Notes: generated from the sequence alone by a model not told the origin. A stretch of 64,000 nucleotides of DNA from Emydura subglobosa (GCA_007922225.1 ML679956.1:20648689-20712688), one strand, 5' to 3'; shown: positions 33,601 through 45,430, counted from the stretch's first letter. Numbers and translations: made by a program.

Positions 33601-36600
33601 CTTGCAAAATTCTGACCCTTGAAAAGTGTTATAACTCTTCTGTATGTACTCTTAACTAGAGCTTTCTCTCTTTCCTCTTCACAAAAGCATATATTAGATC
33701 TTAAATGCATCATATTTTCTGAAGGTAAGAAGTGAAGCAACTACATCTTTAAATATCTTCAATGCAGAGTTCTCACTTCTAGGGTTTAGCTTCCTAGCAA
33801 GAGAGAGGCAGAACCCCAAACCCCCCCCCCCCCAAAGGTTTTTTTCCTGCTCATACGGGCAATGATAGTATATGGGAGTATGAGCCAACCTAGCCCAACT
33901 AGAAGTGGTTATGTGTCCTTGAACTACTAATGACAATCGGTTGAACATTCCAGTCAGTTCCTGATTGGTTTAACTTTGCCCAATCACCAAACAGTTGATT
34001 GAAAAATATACTCAAAGGGAGCACCAAGAAACTTAACATACAGGTATAGTACCATCAGAAAAATGAAAAGCCACCAAACTCAGAGGGGAGGATAGTAGTT
34101 CAGTGATAATCTTAAAGGTGTCTTGAGAGAAGCGGAATAGCAGGTAAGTATTCTCCCTTCTGTTAAGATACCATATGTACAAAATTCTCATTCCTGGAGA
34201 GTATGTAGCATGAGGTATGTCCTAATGTAAAAACCTATTGATAACTAGTGAAAAGGGCCTCAAAATGAAGGTAAATGCCAGGAAAGGACAGTTCTTTTAA
34301 ATAAAGGGGCTGGGGGGAGGTGGGAATTTGAAGGCAGCAGCTCTTAAACAACTGGAGTGTTCTGAGACACTAACTTTCACTACCCACTGAATGATTTGAT
34401 AGAATGAATTAGGCATACAGGCTAAGATTTTTTCATTAGCATATAAACGTAATTGTTAAAATGCAAACATTTAAGAAAACCCTGACCTGACAAACAGGCA
34501 TGACTAAAGACTGAGCCCTCATGAGGCAAAGTACTGCGTGCGCTATTTGTATCTTCCAAGCACGTAAGGAAAAATTAGTTGTCTTGAAAAAAACTTCAGT
34601 AAGTCTAAGTCCAGCTGTAAATTACTTTCTTGAGGCTGTGTTCAAGGGATTACTTTGGTTGTCTTTATGTCATGGATCATACTTGCCTGTAGAAAATTCT
34701 AAAATTTGTCAGATTTGTTAAACAAATTAAACATCTCCAGGTACAATAGCATTTAGTTTGACATGTATTATCTTCTTAAATCAGAAGGACAAAGCTATGA
34801 TTTTCATCTGGACAACCTACAGGCCAAGCTGGAAAATGTTCCTTCAGATGAAGAGGATAGGCACGTTGGTAATATATTACCAAAAAATGTGTCTACAAGA
34901 CGTCGCTGTTCAAACATGAAAATTCATGTGCATGATCTTGACCATTCAGAAAGGGCTGATTTGACCAGAGTATTTCGTAAACAGGATGAAACTAGACTTG
35001 AGGGAAGTCTAGAGAAAAGTAATATAGAAAATATAGCGCCAAGTCTTTCTCAACTGAATGAAAATAAGATTAACATAGAGCCAATGTTGGATCAGGCAGA
35101 TACATTCACTGAATTGAACTGCTCAGCTGCAGAACCTAAACTTAAACAAATTCAGCTTAAAAGCAGAGAAGACTCTCAAACAAGAAGAGAGAGAGTACAA
35201 AAAGGAAAATTGGAAGGAACTAAAAAGTCTTCCAGAACAAGATCAAAACGAGAGAAAAGCCAGGCTAAACAAACTTCCAAAGAGAAACTGGATTTATCAG
35301 TTGGCTCCAGTAAAGCTTACGATTTTCAATTTGAGGAGAATGTCCATATCACACCTTTCCGACAAAACAAGATGAATTACTGTGACAGTGACATGGATGA
35401 AAATAAGGATACACCTGTATCCGAAACACACAGCAGTGAAGCAAGTAATTCAGAAGAGAATTCTGATGACAGCCCCTATGTGCCTTACAGGAGTAAATCA
35501 AAATACAGGAACAGTTCAGTGTGCAAAAATGATAGAAGTCCAGTCCGTACAAGACCACAATCTAAAAGATCTGTGGTACACCAGCAACAGAAAAACAGTA
35601 ATAAAAAAGAGACTAAGAATACTACATCAAATGATAAATGTTTCAGTAAGTGTCCTTTTTGGAAAGCATTTTGCAATTTTTTTTCCTATTTAGTAGTAGT
35701 TTATCGCTGTTTTAGCTACTGAAACATGCTAAATTTTAAAAGCATTTAAAACTATTAAGTTATTGAAATAAATTTCACATGATGCATTTTTGTAAATGTC
35801 AACATTTCTCTCATGGGATAAGCTGTAGTTTTAAAGTGCATTTTCTTGTTAATTTCCTTTTAACTGAATGAATGCTACATTTCTTGATGGCACTTAATTT
35901 TTCCCAAATCCAACATATTTGAAGGTGTTTTGGGGATGAGGGAAATCAGAAGACCAAAAGGATAAATATAAAAGTACAAGTAGCATAAATTGTGCTATAA
36001 TGTACCAGGCAATAATTTGTTTTTATAGAAAATTAAGACCTTAACAGGATGTTATCAGCTTAAAAAAAAATCACACTACTTGCTTTATCTACTATTATTC
36101 GGTGGATTATGCTGAAGTTATTTGGCGTTAAACTAGGAATTCTGGATTGGAGTGTGTCTAGCTTGAACCAAAGAGAATGAAACATACATGTGCAAGATGA
36201 CTAAACTTTTGTTACCAATCAAAAAATTTCCAGGCAGACTGTTGCCACAGTAATTTGGTTGCTCCAGGAGATGTGCTGTGATCGTTGAACCTTGGTTATA
36301 CCCAAGCACTGTGAATCTGAGCTCCTACCCTTGGCAGCCTTTAGAGCAGGAGTGCTCAAACTTTTTTTTGCGGGGACCCCCTTTGAAAATGTTTCAGGCT
36401 GTGACAACCCTCCCCCCCTGTGCCATGCCATTCTTACTGGCATGCACAGGGGCTGACAGCTCATGACACTCCCCACATAATAACCTCACGACCCATGAGG
36501 GGTCACAACCCCCAGTTTGAGAACCCCTCCTTTAGAGAATGTGGGTTGTATATGTTCCTTGCTCACTGGCTCATTCTGCAGGGACTCCTTTGGGAAATTT

Positions 36601-39600
36601 TGCCATGAGTCCAAAATTTCTGGTTTGAGTGATATTTTAAAGTGCTCAAAAATCCATATGTGGACTCTGATTTTACTTTGGCAGTATTGACAAGAAATTA
36701 GCATTAATTAAATTGAGGGAAGATGAAAGATTATACTAAGCAGTTTACTCCTGAGGGAATTCTGTGCCAAAAAATTAAAAATTTTGTGCATAATATTTTA
36801 AAATTCTGCATATTTTGTCAATAAATAATGTGGAGGCTTCAGCATGGCAGTTGGGAGCACATACTGGCTGCCTGGAGATGGGAGCTCAACCTGCAGTTCC
36901 CCGGGGACATGGATGTGGCAATGAGGCTGCATCTGACCCTGACAAAGTGCAAGGGCCGAGATTGCCCCAGTAACAGCAGGAGGGGTTTGGTATGGGAGGG
37001 GTGTCCAGATGCAGAAGGGTGGGTGGATGGGTGAGCATCTCCCTGTACAATGACCACTCCCCCCGCCCCCGTGGCTGAGGAGCAATGTGGGGCACAAAGC
37101 AGGGAGTGAGGAGGAACATGCTGAGCAGCCATGGAGCAAGGGGGGGAATGGTGGATTAGGAAGAGAGGGGCTATGGCTAAAGGTAGATGGGATAAGTGGG
37201 GATGGTTGGTAGGAAAGGGAACTGAGGGGTTGGTCTTGGGCTGGAGGGAGAGCAGGGGGATACAAAGAATGTATATTATTGGCTTGTTAGGTAGGGATGC
37301 CAAAGGTTAACTGATTCAACATTAATCAGCGAGGAGGCTCAGCTCCCCGCAAGTGAGAGCTGCCCAGCTACCGCAGCGGGGGGAGCCGCAGCTGGGCAGC
37401 TCTCACTTGGCAGTGAGGCGCTGAACACAGCACTGCTCAACTCCAGCGTTTAACTGTTTAAACGTTCTAATTTTAGAATGTTTAAATGGATTTTTAATTA
37501 AACTAATTTTTACTAACATCCCTAATGTTGGGGCATCACTCAAGGAAGACAGAGTTAGGATTATGTTTCAGGGCTAGTATTTAACTTAACTGTATTTCCT
37601 GGCTTTCAGAGGTTTGAGTATAGATGATTTGATGTTCGGGAAGAGCACAAAGCACTACTAAGTAATCTTGACTCTGCATTAAGGAAATTTTTGAGCACTT
37701 AATTTTTTTTTGACTTTGGCAATATTGTCAAACTCAGACGGGCAGAGGGATTCTGGAGCAGGGTGTAGTACCTGAACTCCTTTTAAAAATTGACTAGACT
37801 AAGTTTAGTGTCTCCTTTTACTCATTGCAGCTCCCCTTGTAATAGTTCATCTAAATGCATGAAAAATTGTACTCTAATTTTATACATAAACCGTATGTAA
37901 GCTTTTACATATTTTACTGATGTAGGGGGATATGTGTACTGTCAAATGTTCTATATAAAAAAACTGATGAAGTGCACAACTCAGTGGTTCTTCTAAAATC
38001 TGTTTAAAATTGCAGGCACTGTTGAAGGTACTCCAGTGGATAGTACCTCCATGATCAGAAAAATTCAGTCAAGCACAGTGATGAAAGCAGATGAAGTAAA
38101 ATCACATTCTCTTCTATGTCCTATGGATACAGTACCAAAAGTAGATAAGAATTCTTCCTCTGGAAATACGCATTGCGATTTTGCTAAAGGTAAATTTTTG
38201 TTTTGGGGTTTTGTTTTTTTGTTGCTTGCTTGCTTGCTGCTTGCCATCTCTGACTAGTTTGTATCACTCTAGCACCTCTGAGCTCTAGTCACTGTCAAGG
38301 ACCCTATTGTATTAGATGCTGTGCAACCACAAAACAAAAATCCTTGGAGTTCCATTATTCTTTTTCAAAGGTAATGCTCTTGAGCACCCTCACATCAGTT
38401 AGTAGCTGGTGCTGTATGATCGGCTTCGACAGGATACGTGAGATCAAACTGAAGTTCTAATACCCCTGATGTTGATTTTTTTTAAACAAATCTTTGCTTA
38501 CCAGGGAAGTACCAGAAGAACGGAAACAAGCGTGTCCAATATTTAGAGAGTTTAATGGGATGACCTGGGTAGGTTAGCCTGACATAGATCCTGAGCAAAG
38601 TCATGGAAAGGCTAATATGGAATACAATCGGTAAAGAATGGTAACATAAATAGTGATAGGACCTATTTTCCATAAAACAAACTTGATATTTTTCAATGAG
38701 TTTACCTTTATCAACAAACTTGTATCTTTCACATAATATACTTAAGACTTCTGTAAGCCATTTGATGTAGTCCTGCGTGACATTTTGATTAAAAATTAGC
38801 ACTGTACAAAATCAGGTAGTCCATATTGAATGAATTAAACTGGTTAACTGCTAAATCTCAAAACATAATTGTAACTGGGGAATCATAATCCAAAGAGTGT
38901 TGCTAATGTTTCCATGGCAATCCATTGTTGGACCACTGTGGTTCAGTGTCTGTATGGGTGATCTAAAAGAAGAATAAGATCAGTGGTGGTAAAATTTGCA
39001 GTTGACACACAAAGTGGTGGTGTGGTAAATGATGGGGACAGGTCATTTATACAAAGTGATCTGGATTGCTTGGTAAGGATGTGTGATCATTTGAACATGT
39101 GTTAATACCACCAAATGCAAGGGTCTCCATCTAGGAACAAAGTCACACAGTGGGAGACTATCTTAGAATGCAGTGACACTGATAAGCATCTAGGGGTCAT
39201 GTGAATAGCCAAAAGAACATGAGCTTCCACTGCAATGTTGTAGCTAAGAGGACTACTGTGATCTTTGGATGTACAAGCATGGACATAGCAAGTAGAATTA
39301 GAGAAAGGTAGTATTATTTCTGAATATGGCACATTAATTCTGGTGTCCACAATTCCAAAATGATGTTGAAAAACTGGAAAGGATTGAGAAAAGAGCTAAA
39401 AGAATTATTAGAGATCTGAAAAACATGACTTACAGTGAAAGACTTTAAGCTTTATCCATTTAATATATCTAACAAGGTGAGGTGACTTGATCACTGTCTA
39501 CAAGTACCTACGTGGGGGAAGAAGTTTCAGATATGCCGCCTTCTGCTAGATTAAAGAGCCACATAATAAGAGCCTATGGTTGGAAGCTGACGCTACACAA

Positions 39601-41343
39601 ATTCCAACTAGAAATAAGGGGTGAATTTTTAATAGGATAACTACATTGGAATAATTTATTAAGGGGCAGGTGATTATGGTTGATTCTTTCACTCATGAGC
39701 TTTAAAGCAACACTGGGATATCTTTCTAAAAGGTATGGTATACCTCAAGCCGAAGGTAGGGGCTTGATGAAAAAATTGCTGAATGACTTTGTGACCTGTG
39801 TTATACAGACGGTCAGATTATATGATCATAAAGGTCCCTTTTGGCCTTAAACTATGAATATAGCATTTTATGGATTCAAATATTTTATTGCATTTCTGCA
39901 AAGAGATGGTAAGTATATCAATTGCTAAAGTACACTTTATTTACAATGCTAACTGCTAGTTTAACCAATATAACGTAACAAAAGCGGGGTTTTAAATATA
40001 AATGGCTATAGAATTTGCATTATCAATCAGGACCATGTACCTGCATATATTTGCACAGAGTTGGAGAAGCCGATGGAGCTTGTAAACTCCAGACATTTCT
40101 CAATTTTTGATTGCCTTTTTTAAAAGAATCTCTTCTGTGGAATTCTTTAGCATTTCTTATTTTGCAAAGGCCGCATTCTGTGACAATAATAAATGTTGCT
40201 GCTATACCTGAATTACTGATAGTTTTAGTCCCATACCTGTCAATGCTGTGAACATCAGAGCCTTTACTTTTCTAGGACACTGATTAAAATGCAGCTGAGG
40301 TCAGTAGTGACCAAAAGTCATATCTTCTGTTGGAAGCTTGTGACATGTTGTCAGTTCAGTTCAGTGGATAGATGTCCCCAGAACTAGCATGGTTTCCTCG
40401 CATTCTTAAAGGCTGAGGTTTCAATGGGTATGGAAATGAAATTGCCCTCCATTCTCCTTTGGAGGTAGTTTATCCTGGACAAGGTTTGAAGCACTTTGGT
40501 AGGACGAGTTAGAAGTTCATTCTGCGTCTCTCAAAGCAGTAGTCTTTAGAAAAAAGCAGTAGAAAAGAGGAATTTGTTCTGCTCCATTCTCATTCTGATT
40601 TAGGACATAAATCCCTTTACTAGATACAATTACATTAAGCTTTAGTGCTTTTTCCTCCCAGAGAAAACTTTCGATTCTTTTCTCAATATGTACTATATAA
40701 ATTAATTTTAAACAAATAACAGTAGCATATCTATGCCAAAAGTAAGTATCCCATTGAAAATTCTTTCAACAGGGAAAACTGAGGCTTCTCAGATATCTCG
40801 TCTTCACCTCTGCGATGTCACCAACATCTCTTCATCTTCTGGTACAAAAAGTAGAATCTCTCATCCATTTTTCAGTATTGATGAAAAACTAGGAGTTCCC
40901 AGCCAGAAACGCAGGTGTACTGTTAATGTGAATTATAAGGAACCAAATATCAGCAGGTTTGTATATTTTATTGTCCAGTTTAATATATTAAAATATTTTT
41001 CTTACGACAAGGAACATTTAGGATTTGGGATTTTATTTTATTGGAAATAAAGGCTTTGGTAAGAACTTTAATAATTTGAAGGTCTGATATTAATAGTGAA
41101 TTATTGCTCAAGATAGATTGTTACATGTATCTTTCTAGCTGAAAATAGTGATGTGTCACATCTAAAACTCTGCACGAATAACTTCTAAATTATTTTGACA
41201 GGAAGCTCAGAAGAGGAGATCCGTTTACAGATACATGTTTTCTGAATTCTCCAATTTTCAAGCAGAAAAGAGATCCCAAATGCAGTTCTATTAAAAAGAA
41301 ATCGCTGTCCAAATACAATGAGGCATTTGTTGGATGTCGTTGA
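27522..41343 (+). CDS. SGO1: Shugoshin 1, nine coding exons
   Basis: Encodes the centromeric protector of cohesin, which recruits PP2A and shields cohesin until anaphase. Coding exons: 27522-27663, 27759-27955, 30404-30508, 32125-32192, 33291-33454, 34785-35645, 38016-38189, 40773-40956, 41202-41343. All junctions are GT-AG and in frame, giving 2,037 nt and 678 residues against 561 in the human isoform I know. The N-terminus (about residues 5-95, [20 protein letters not shown]) is the homodimerising coiled coil. A Ser/Lys-rich middle follows. Residues 404-416 hold AYDF..ITPF, resembling the human cohesin-binding and CDK site. Residues about 616-642 ([24 protein letters not shown]) are the conserved shugoshin C-terminal box. 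The gene is convergent with KAT2B, as in human. The start is the first ATG after the acceptor and matches the family N-terminus. Confidence 0.93.
27759..27955 (+). CDS. SGO1: SGO1 coding exon 2 (coiled coil)
   Basis: Acceptor TTTCTTTCAG, donor GTATTT, ends in phase 0. Encodes [20 protein letters not shown] and following heptad-like text, the part of the coiled coil most similar to human SGO1. Confidence 0.9.
28140..28255. repeat. Fold-back repeat in SGO1 intron
   Basis: ctgattctgagag near the left pairs exactly with ctctcagaatcag near the right, with a second paired block (gtgcagcaccc, ggggtgctcagc) inside. This is a typical short palindromic element with no coding content. Confidence 0.55.
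29000..30140. repeat. Unclassified repeat with poly-T tracts in SGO1 intron
   Basis: A block of moderate GC (about 29,220-29,660) flanked by T-rich tracts at 29,688-29,706 and 29,755-29,768, then a C run at 29,996-30,008. It is probably a degraded interspersed repeat. No reading frame resembles a known protein. Confidence 0.35.
30404..30508 (+). CDS. SGO1: SGO1 coding exon 3, symmetric 105-bp cassette
   Basis: Acceptor TTCCCCATTAG, donor GTAAGT, phase 0 at both ends, exactly 35 codons ([19 protein letters not shown]). It fits between coding exons 2 and 4, whose products are adjacent in the human protein I know. It could be skipped without altering frame. The open frame, good splice sites and matching phases support it as real. 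Confidence 0.75.
30580..30670. repeat. Short palindromic repeat in SGO1 intron
   Basis: ttttcaaaagtgacttagca pairs with tgctcctaagtcacttttgg around a short loop. A fold-back element of the same style lies near 61,700. Confidence 0.55.
32125..32192 (+). CDS. SGO1: SGO1 coding exon 4
   Basis: Acceptor TTTGTCTACAG, donor GTAAGT, 68 bp, ends in phase 2. Encodes [20 protein letters not shown], which aligns with the human segment around NQEICSSGMDPNSDDSS. Confidence 0.85.
33291..33454 (+). CDS. SGO1: SGO1 coding exon 5
   Basis: Acceptor TTGTTCTTAG, donor GTAAGT, 164 bp, ends in phase 1. Acidic, Thr/Ser-rich product ([20 protein letters not shown]) with no defined domain. Confidence 0.8.
34785..35645 (+). 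CDS. SGO1: SGO1 coding exon 6, large central exon
   Basis: Acceptor TTAAATCAG, donor GTAAGT, 861 bp. Encodes residues 226-512, the low-complexity basic and acidic middle. Contains YDF at 230-232 and again at 404-406, the latter followed by ITPFRQ (Thr415-Pro416). In mammals the equivalent large exon is subject to alternative splicing. Confidence 0.88.
36347..36529. mobile_element. hAT-type MITE with perfect 8-bp target duplication
   Basis: Termini caggagtgctcaaac and gtttgagaacccctc are the CAG..GTTCTCAAAC-type ends of Charlie-like hAT elements. CTTTAGAG flanks both sides exactly (36,339-36,346 and 36,530-36,537). It sits in the SGO1 intron after the large exon. Confidence 0.75.
36750..37285. 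repeat. Unclassified turtle-type interspersed repeat
   Basis: Starts with cctgagggaattctgtgcc, then an aaatt-rich stretch (ttttgtgcataat, aaaattctgcatatttt), then a GC-rich purine block. I recognise the text style as a repeat common in turtles but cannot assign a class. Confidence 0.45.
37289..37530. mobile_element. hAT-like MITE with internal hairpin
   Basis: tagggatg at the left mirrors catcccta at the right. Inside, gagagctgcccagct pairs with agctgggcagctctc. No exact target duplication was found, so the boundaries may be off by some bases. Confidence 0.5.
38016..38189 (+). CDS. SGO1: SGO1 coding exon 7
   Basis: Acceptor AAAATTGCAG, donor GTAAAT, 174 bp, phase 1 at both ends, so also symmetric. 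Ser/Thr/Lys-rich product ([20 protein letters not shown]) without a recognised motif. Confidence 0.78.
38495..39860 (+). mobile_element. CR1 LINE, 5'-truncated 3' part, in SGO1 intron
   Basis: Contains decayed RT C-terminal coding text (gcagttgacacacaaagtggtgg, ctggattgcttggtaa, ctaggggtcatg) and the characteristic 3' part (ggtgacttgatcactgtctacaagtacct, ggtcagattatatgatcataaaggtccctt, ggccttaaactatgaata). Plus orientation, same as SGO1. The coding frame is destroyed by many indels. Confidence 0.85.
40773..40956 (+). CDS. SGO1: SGO1 coding exon 8 (start of C-terminal box)
   Basis: Acceptor TTTCAACAG, donor GTTTGT, 184 bp. Encodes [13 protein letters not shown] and [17 protein letters not shown]. 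The latter is the first half of the conserved shugoshin C-terminal motif, which in family members reads the Bub1 phosphomark on H2A. Confidence 0.9.
41202..41343 (+). CDS. SGO1: SGO1 last coding exon
   Basis: Acceptor TTTTGACAG, stop TGA at 41,341-41,343. Encodes [20 protein letters not shown], nearly identical to the human equivalent, then a basic tail ending GCR. Confidence 0.92.
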
Positions 41344-41965
41344 GAAGCCCTTTCGCATCCCCTTGTGGAGTTCCGAGGCAAAGAACATTTGACTTACAAA
41401 TTTGCTATGTAAATTTGATGCTTGTCAAAATTTGTTATTACCGTTATACCAAATGTCCTGTGTACCAGGAAAATCTAACTGTATATTTGTGTAGACAAAT
41501 GATACTATAGACTATTTTAAATTTAGATTCCATGAGAATTTCAGTAGGGCTCAGATGAACACATCTTTATCACTTTAAGATCATGGATATAACAATCTAA
41601 GCAGTAACTACTATGGTGCTTGTTAGTTATAAAAACAGTCTTGCTACCCAGCAATAGTTTCTATTTAAACTCTTTTTGGGGGAAAAATAAATTCTTGAAC
41701 TCCACTGTGAAGTCTATTATCTGAAGGCATACTGAGACTCTCTGGTGTAAAAAGGTAAGCAGTATATGAATTATTTGACTTTGAATACTAGATATCAGTC
41801 CCTGCTTATTGTAACCCCGCAATTGATATAGCTGCATTATAGTAAAGCTTGGGATCAGATCATAATTTTAAGAGAGCAAGTTTGTACAGATGTCTTGTTA
41901 CATATACAAAGCTGTAGTCTACTAATGTTGAAATTTATAATAAAACTTTTAGATTTTATGGTCCT
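41344..41965 (+). other. SGO1: SGO1 3' UTR with two poly(A) signals
   Basis: AATAAA occurs at 41,686-41,691 and 41,939-41,944. Either could define the mRNA end. The MITE starting near 42,008 lies directly after the second. Confidence 0.65.
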
Positions 41966-42007
41966 GTGGAGAACTTACATTTGTATTGCAATGGTTTCAG
42001 TCTAAGT

Positions 42008-42315
42008 AAGGCTGTCTACACTACAGCTTATGTCAGCATAACTCCTGTCACTCAGCAGGGTGAATAAATCACCATCCTGAGTGACATAAGTTATCCCGAC
42101 ATAAGCGCTGGTGTGGACAGCGCTATATCAGTGGGAGAGCTTCTCTTGCAGACATAGTTTATACTACTCATGGGAGCTGGAGCAGTTAAGCTGATGGGAG
42201 AGCTTGCTATTGTCAACTTAGAGTGGCTATATTAGAGAGCTTACAGCACTGCAGCTGCATCAGTACAGCTGCACTGCTATAAACTCTCTACTACCGCCGT
42301 GCCCTAGCTCAGAGG
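42008..42315. mobile_element. MITE downstream of SGO1
   Basis: Begins gtctacactacagcttatgtc and contains an inverted pair of the gacataagtta..taagcgctgg..gtggacagcgc type. The right part carries agctgcactgctataa. It matches the GTCTACAC class seen elsewhere in the window. Confidence 0.65.
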
Positions 42316-42589
42316 GGGTAAAGAAAATATGTTCCAGTTAAAAGCTTCCTGCCATGGCTCCAGCTGTTGGCATTTTAAATTCCATGTGAAAGAAGTAAAA
42401 TCAGTATGTAGCAAAACTGCAAAAATATTTGATCAGGTATATGAGTATCATGAAGCAGTCTTCAGATGCAATTTTTTTCAATATTTAAGCTTCATCTACA
42501 TAGTCAAAATAACAAGATAATGGATATTAAAGTTGATTGGTAACATGATTTTTAACTAACACGGTTCAGCACAACTTACACAGATGGGA

Positions 42590-43640
42590 ATGAACAGTAG
42601 TAGTCCACTTTGGCAGCCTGTCCTTGGCCCCCAGGGTTTTTAGAGAGATGATGGTGTAATAGCCAGACTCAGGCTGCAGGAAATTGACCTGAAACCCTGC
42701 CTGGATGACATTCTGATCAGAGCTCCATCGCAGACAACAGCACACAGGGCCACATATCAGATGCTGAATCTCTGCCAGGCTCTGTTTCATCATCAGTGCC
42801 AAGAAAAGTTCTCTGGTTTCATCCGGTAATTTATTTTCTTGCTCCAGAGCGATAAGAACTCTATCATAGTTTTATGCCTCCAACCGCTAGGACTCCTGGA
42901 GTCATGCACTGGGATCACTCCATGGGCACAATCACGTCTCAGAAATCTTCAAGCCTTCCTATGAAAGGTGTGAGACCACTCCCCAGAACACATGAAAAAT
43001 CAAGTACAGTTCCAACACAGGTGTTTAACGCGGTACAATGGCTGTCAGCCCATGACAATGTCACAAAGTATGCCACTCTACCTTCAAGATCCTAGAGTCC
43101 CTGCAACTGTCAGCCTGGAGGGCACTGGAGAGCCAAACAGCCCAGAACTGTTAGAGCAAGGCGGAAAAGGTTTATAGCATAAACCTCCCAAAGTTGAGAG
43201 AGTTCAAGTTAGGCCTGCAGAAGTTCCAGTCCACCTTTAAGGGGGAAACCACATCCCGATTCAAGCAGACAATATGACAGCAATCACATATTTACACAGC
43301 CAAGGGGAAAGAAGTCTGGCACCACACACAGAGACAATGGATATAATGAGGTGGGCAGAACAATTCCTCCTTTCCTTTTGAGCAATCCACATCAAAGAAG
43401 ACCAGAACCAAAAAGCAGAATGGCTTGACAACCAGAGGGTCAACAACTCTGAGTGTGTCTGAAAGATTTTCAATTTAAATTGTTCAGACATTGTCTCCCT
43501 TCAATTGACCTGTTTAGGAATCATATGAACAGTAAGAGGTCAAAATACTTCACCAAGGCGGCAGATGACAGGGCCTACTTTGTAAATTTCCACTCTTTCC
43601 AGTCCTGGGGAAGGTGGTTCAGAAAACAAAACGAGGACAG
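42590..43640 (+). pseudogene. RT and RNase H remnant of plus-strand DIRS element
   Basis: Translated pieces in shifting frames include LAPRVF..MM, ATYQMLNLCQALFHHQCQEK and DNMTAITYLHSQGERS, then RWAEQFLLSF and AEWLDNQRVN. DN.TA..YL..QG followed by W.E and a later DW-like motif is the usual DIRS/Ngaro RNase H pattern. There is no continuous reading frame. Confidence 0.6.
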
Positions 43641-44039
43641 GTGATGGTAATACTGATAACTCCTCATTGCCAAGGAGACTGGTGCACAGAATGGAAAGAG
43701 CTGACACTGGAGCCCCACTGGAGATAGGACATCTTCTTGCAAGGTCCTCTTATTCACCTGGACCCAAAACGGCTTTGGTTAAGCCTGGCTATTGAGAGGG
43801 AAGCACTAGAAGGTCTTAGTCTATCCTCCATAGTCATTAAGACATTGCTATAGTCTAGGAGAATATAGACACTAAAAGTGTACTCCTCTGTCTCGTCCAT
43901 ATTTGGCAACTGGTGCCAAAAGCACAGTGCAAATCCCAGAAATCCAGACATTCTGGACTTTCTCCAAGAAGACAAACAGGTGCCTTCAGCTCAGTACATG
44001 GTCAGATGTTTGTTAGTAACATGCAATTGCAGTATCCTT

Positions 44040-44800
44040 TGACTCCCTGGCAGACAGTTCACAGCTAGCCAGATTCCTTCAAACAGTCCAGTTAGCCAGA
44101 CCATTGTCAGTCTACTCTTTCCAAAATGGGACCTTCCGCTAGTTTTGAGGGCTCTGATAAGCCATCTCTTTGAGCCCCTGACTTCAGTGTTGACCTTTTA
44201 TATATCTATTAAGATTTGTTTCTTAGTAGCTGTCATGTCCACCAAGCAAATGTCTGAGTTGGCAGCCTTATCTATACAGGAATCTCTACTGTATGATCCA
44301 CAAGGACAACGTGGTGCTCAGGACACCAAAATCCTTTCTTCCTAAAGTAAATTCTTCCTTCCACACTTCCCAAGAGGTTATGCTTCCTTCATTCTGTCCA
44401 AAACAGTAACATTCAACTGAAAAGGAGTGACACACCTAAAAGGTCAGATGAGTGTTGAAAAATCTCTTAGGTGTCCAGAATCTACAAGATCAGGCCCCTG
44501 TTCTTGTCCTTCCACCTGAAATGCCAGGGAATCAGAGCCTCCAAGTCTTCTGTTGCTGGATGGATGAAACTATATATCGTAGCAGCCTAAAAATCATTAG
44601 AGGCTCCTGTCCCAGAAGGAATCAAAGCATGCTCTAGGAGATCCTTAGCAACCTCATCATAGGTGGAACAAGCGTCTCCCCTTTGGAAATTTGCATAGTG
44701 GCCACAGTAACACCACCTTTAAGCACAAGGTGGACCTTCTCTTCTATCTTCTGCAGAGGACGTGCCGGAAGGTGCTGCAGATAGTGGCCCAGAGAAACAA
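44040..44800 (+). pseudogene. Tyrosine recombinase remnant of plus-strand DIRS element
   Basis: Fragments include ICFLVAVMSTKQMSELAALS (the first-Arg region, with Arg replaced by Lys) and LRTPKSFLPKVNSSFHTSQE, then text near 44,690-44,790 that corresponds to the end of the recombinase. Frameshifts separate these blocks. Confidence 0.6.
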
Positions 44801-44995
44801 GCCCACAAAAATGTGGAGTGTTCCTTTCCTGACAAACTTTTGCTTCATAACCCTGTCTACATCTGTTCACTACTAGCTATTTCCCAGACATTCAGAATTG
44901 TGGGAGATGCTGGCTGCAGAATGGAAAATTTCTTACCAATTTCTTTTCTGCTAGCAGTCTCCCCCACAATTGTGCCTGCCCTGGATAGCTCATGA

Positions 44996-45430
44996 ATCAA
45001 GGGTCAGGTATTATGTGGAATTGTTATCATATGACTGTCTTCCTTGGTCTAATGTATACGGTTATTTTGTTAATCGCTGGAATATTTGTTAATTACGCAA
45101 ATTTTACACTTTGGGAATAACTCATCTGGCTGCAAGCAGGAGCAGAGAGGGCATGGCCAGACAGTGCAGTGTGAAAACATTGATCTGTCTCAGTGGGCTG
45201 CAGAGAGGGGAAAAGAACCCAGATGTCAAGAATTGTGGAGGAGATGCCGCTAGCAGAAAGGAAATTATGTATAAATTTTCCATTCCTATGTGTGGAGCAA
45301 GTCGGATTTACTGCAGGCAGGAGTCTGAACCTGGCCCTATCCTCTGCCCTGCCACATTTCCAAAATTATCCAGATGACTGGCTAAACTGCTCCTCAAAGG
45401 CACCTGCTTCCTCACTGGCTAAACTACTAA
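44996..45430. other. Intergenic, no gene seen
   Basis: Short open frames only. No recognisable exon, and no clear repeat end apart from the DIRS hairpin immediately upstream. Confidence 0.4.

Larger units (their letters stand above)
42575..44980 (+). mobile_element. DIRS-type retrotransposon, 5'-truncated, plus strand
   Basis: Decayed plus-strand frames occur in the order RT (around 42,590-42,790), RNase H (43,260-43,640) and tyrosine recombinase (44,040-44,800). They are followed by an inverted repeat (aattgtggg.. at 44,896-44,922 against ..cccccacaatt at 44,945-44,971) that looks like the element's terminal or internal complementary region. The order and the recombinase motifs mark a DIRS-like element. 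The 5' end with gag is missing, and stops and frameshifts are frequent. Confidence 0.7.

Noticed and set aside
36839..37303. Minus-strand 154-codon frame, Pro/Ser/His-rich
   Set aside because: It lies in a purine-rich repeat within an SGO1 intron, has overlapping alternative frames and no recognisable motif.
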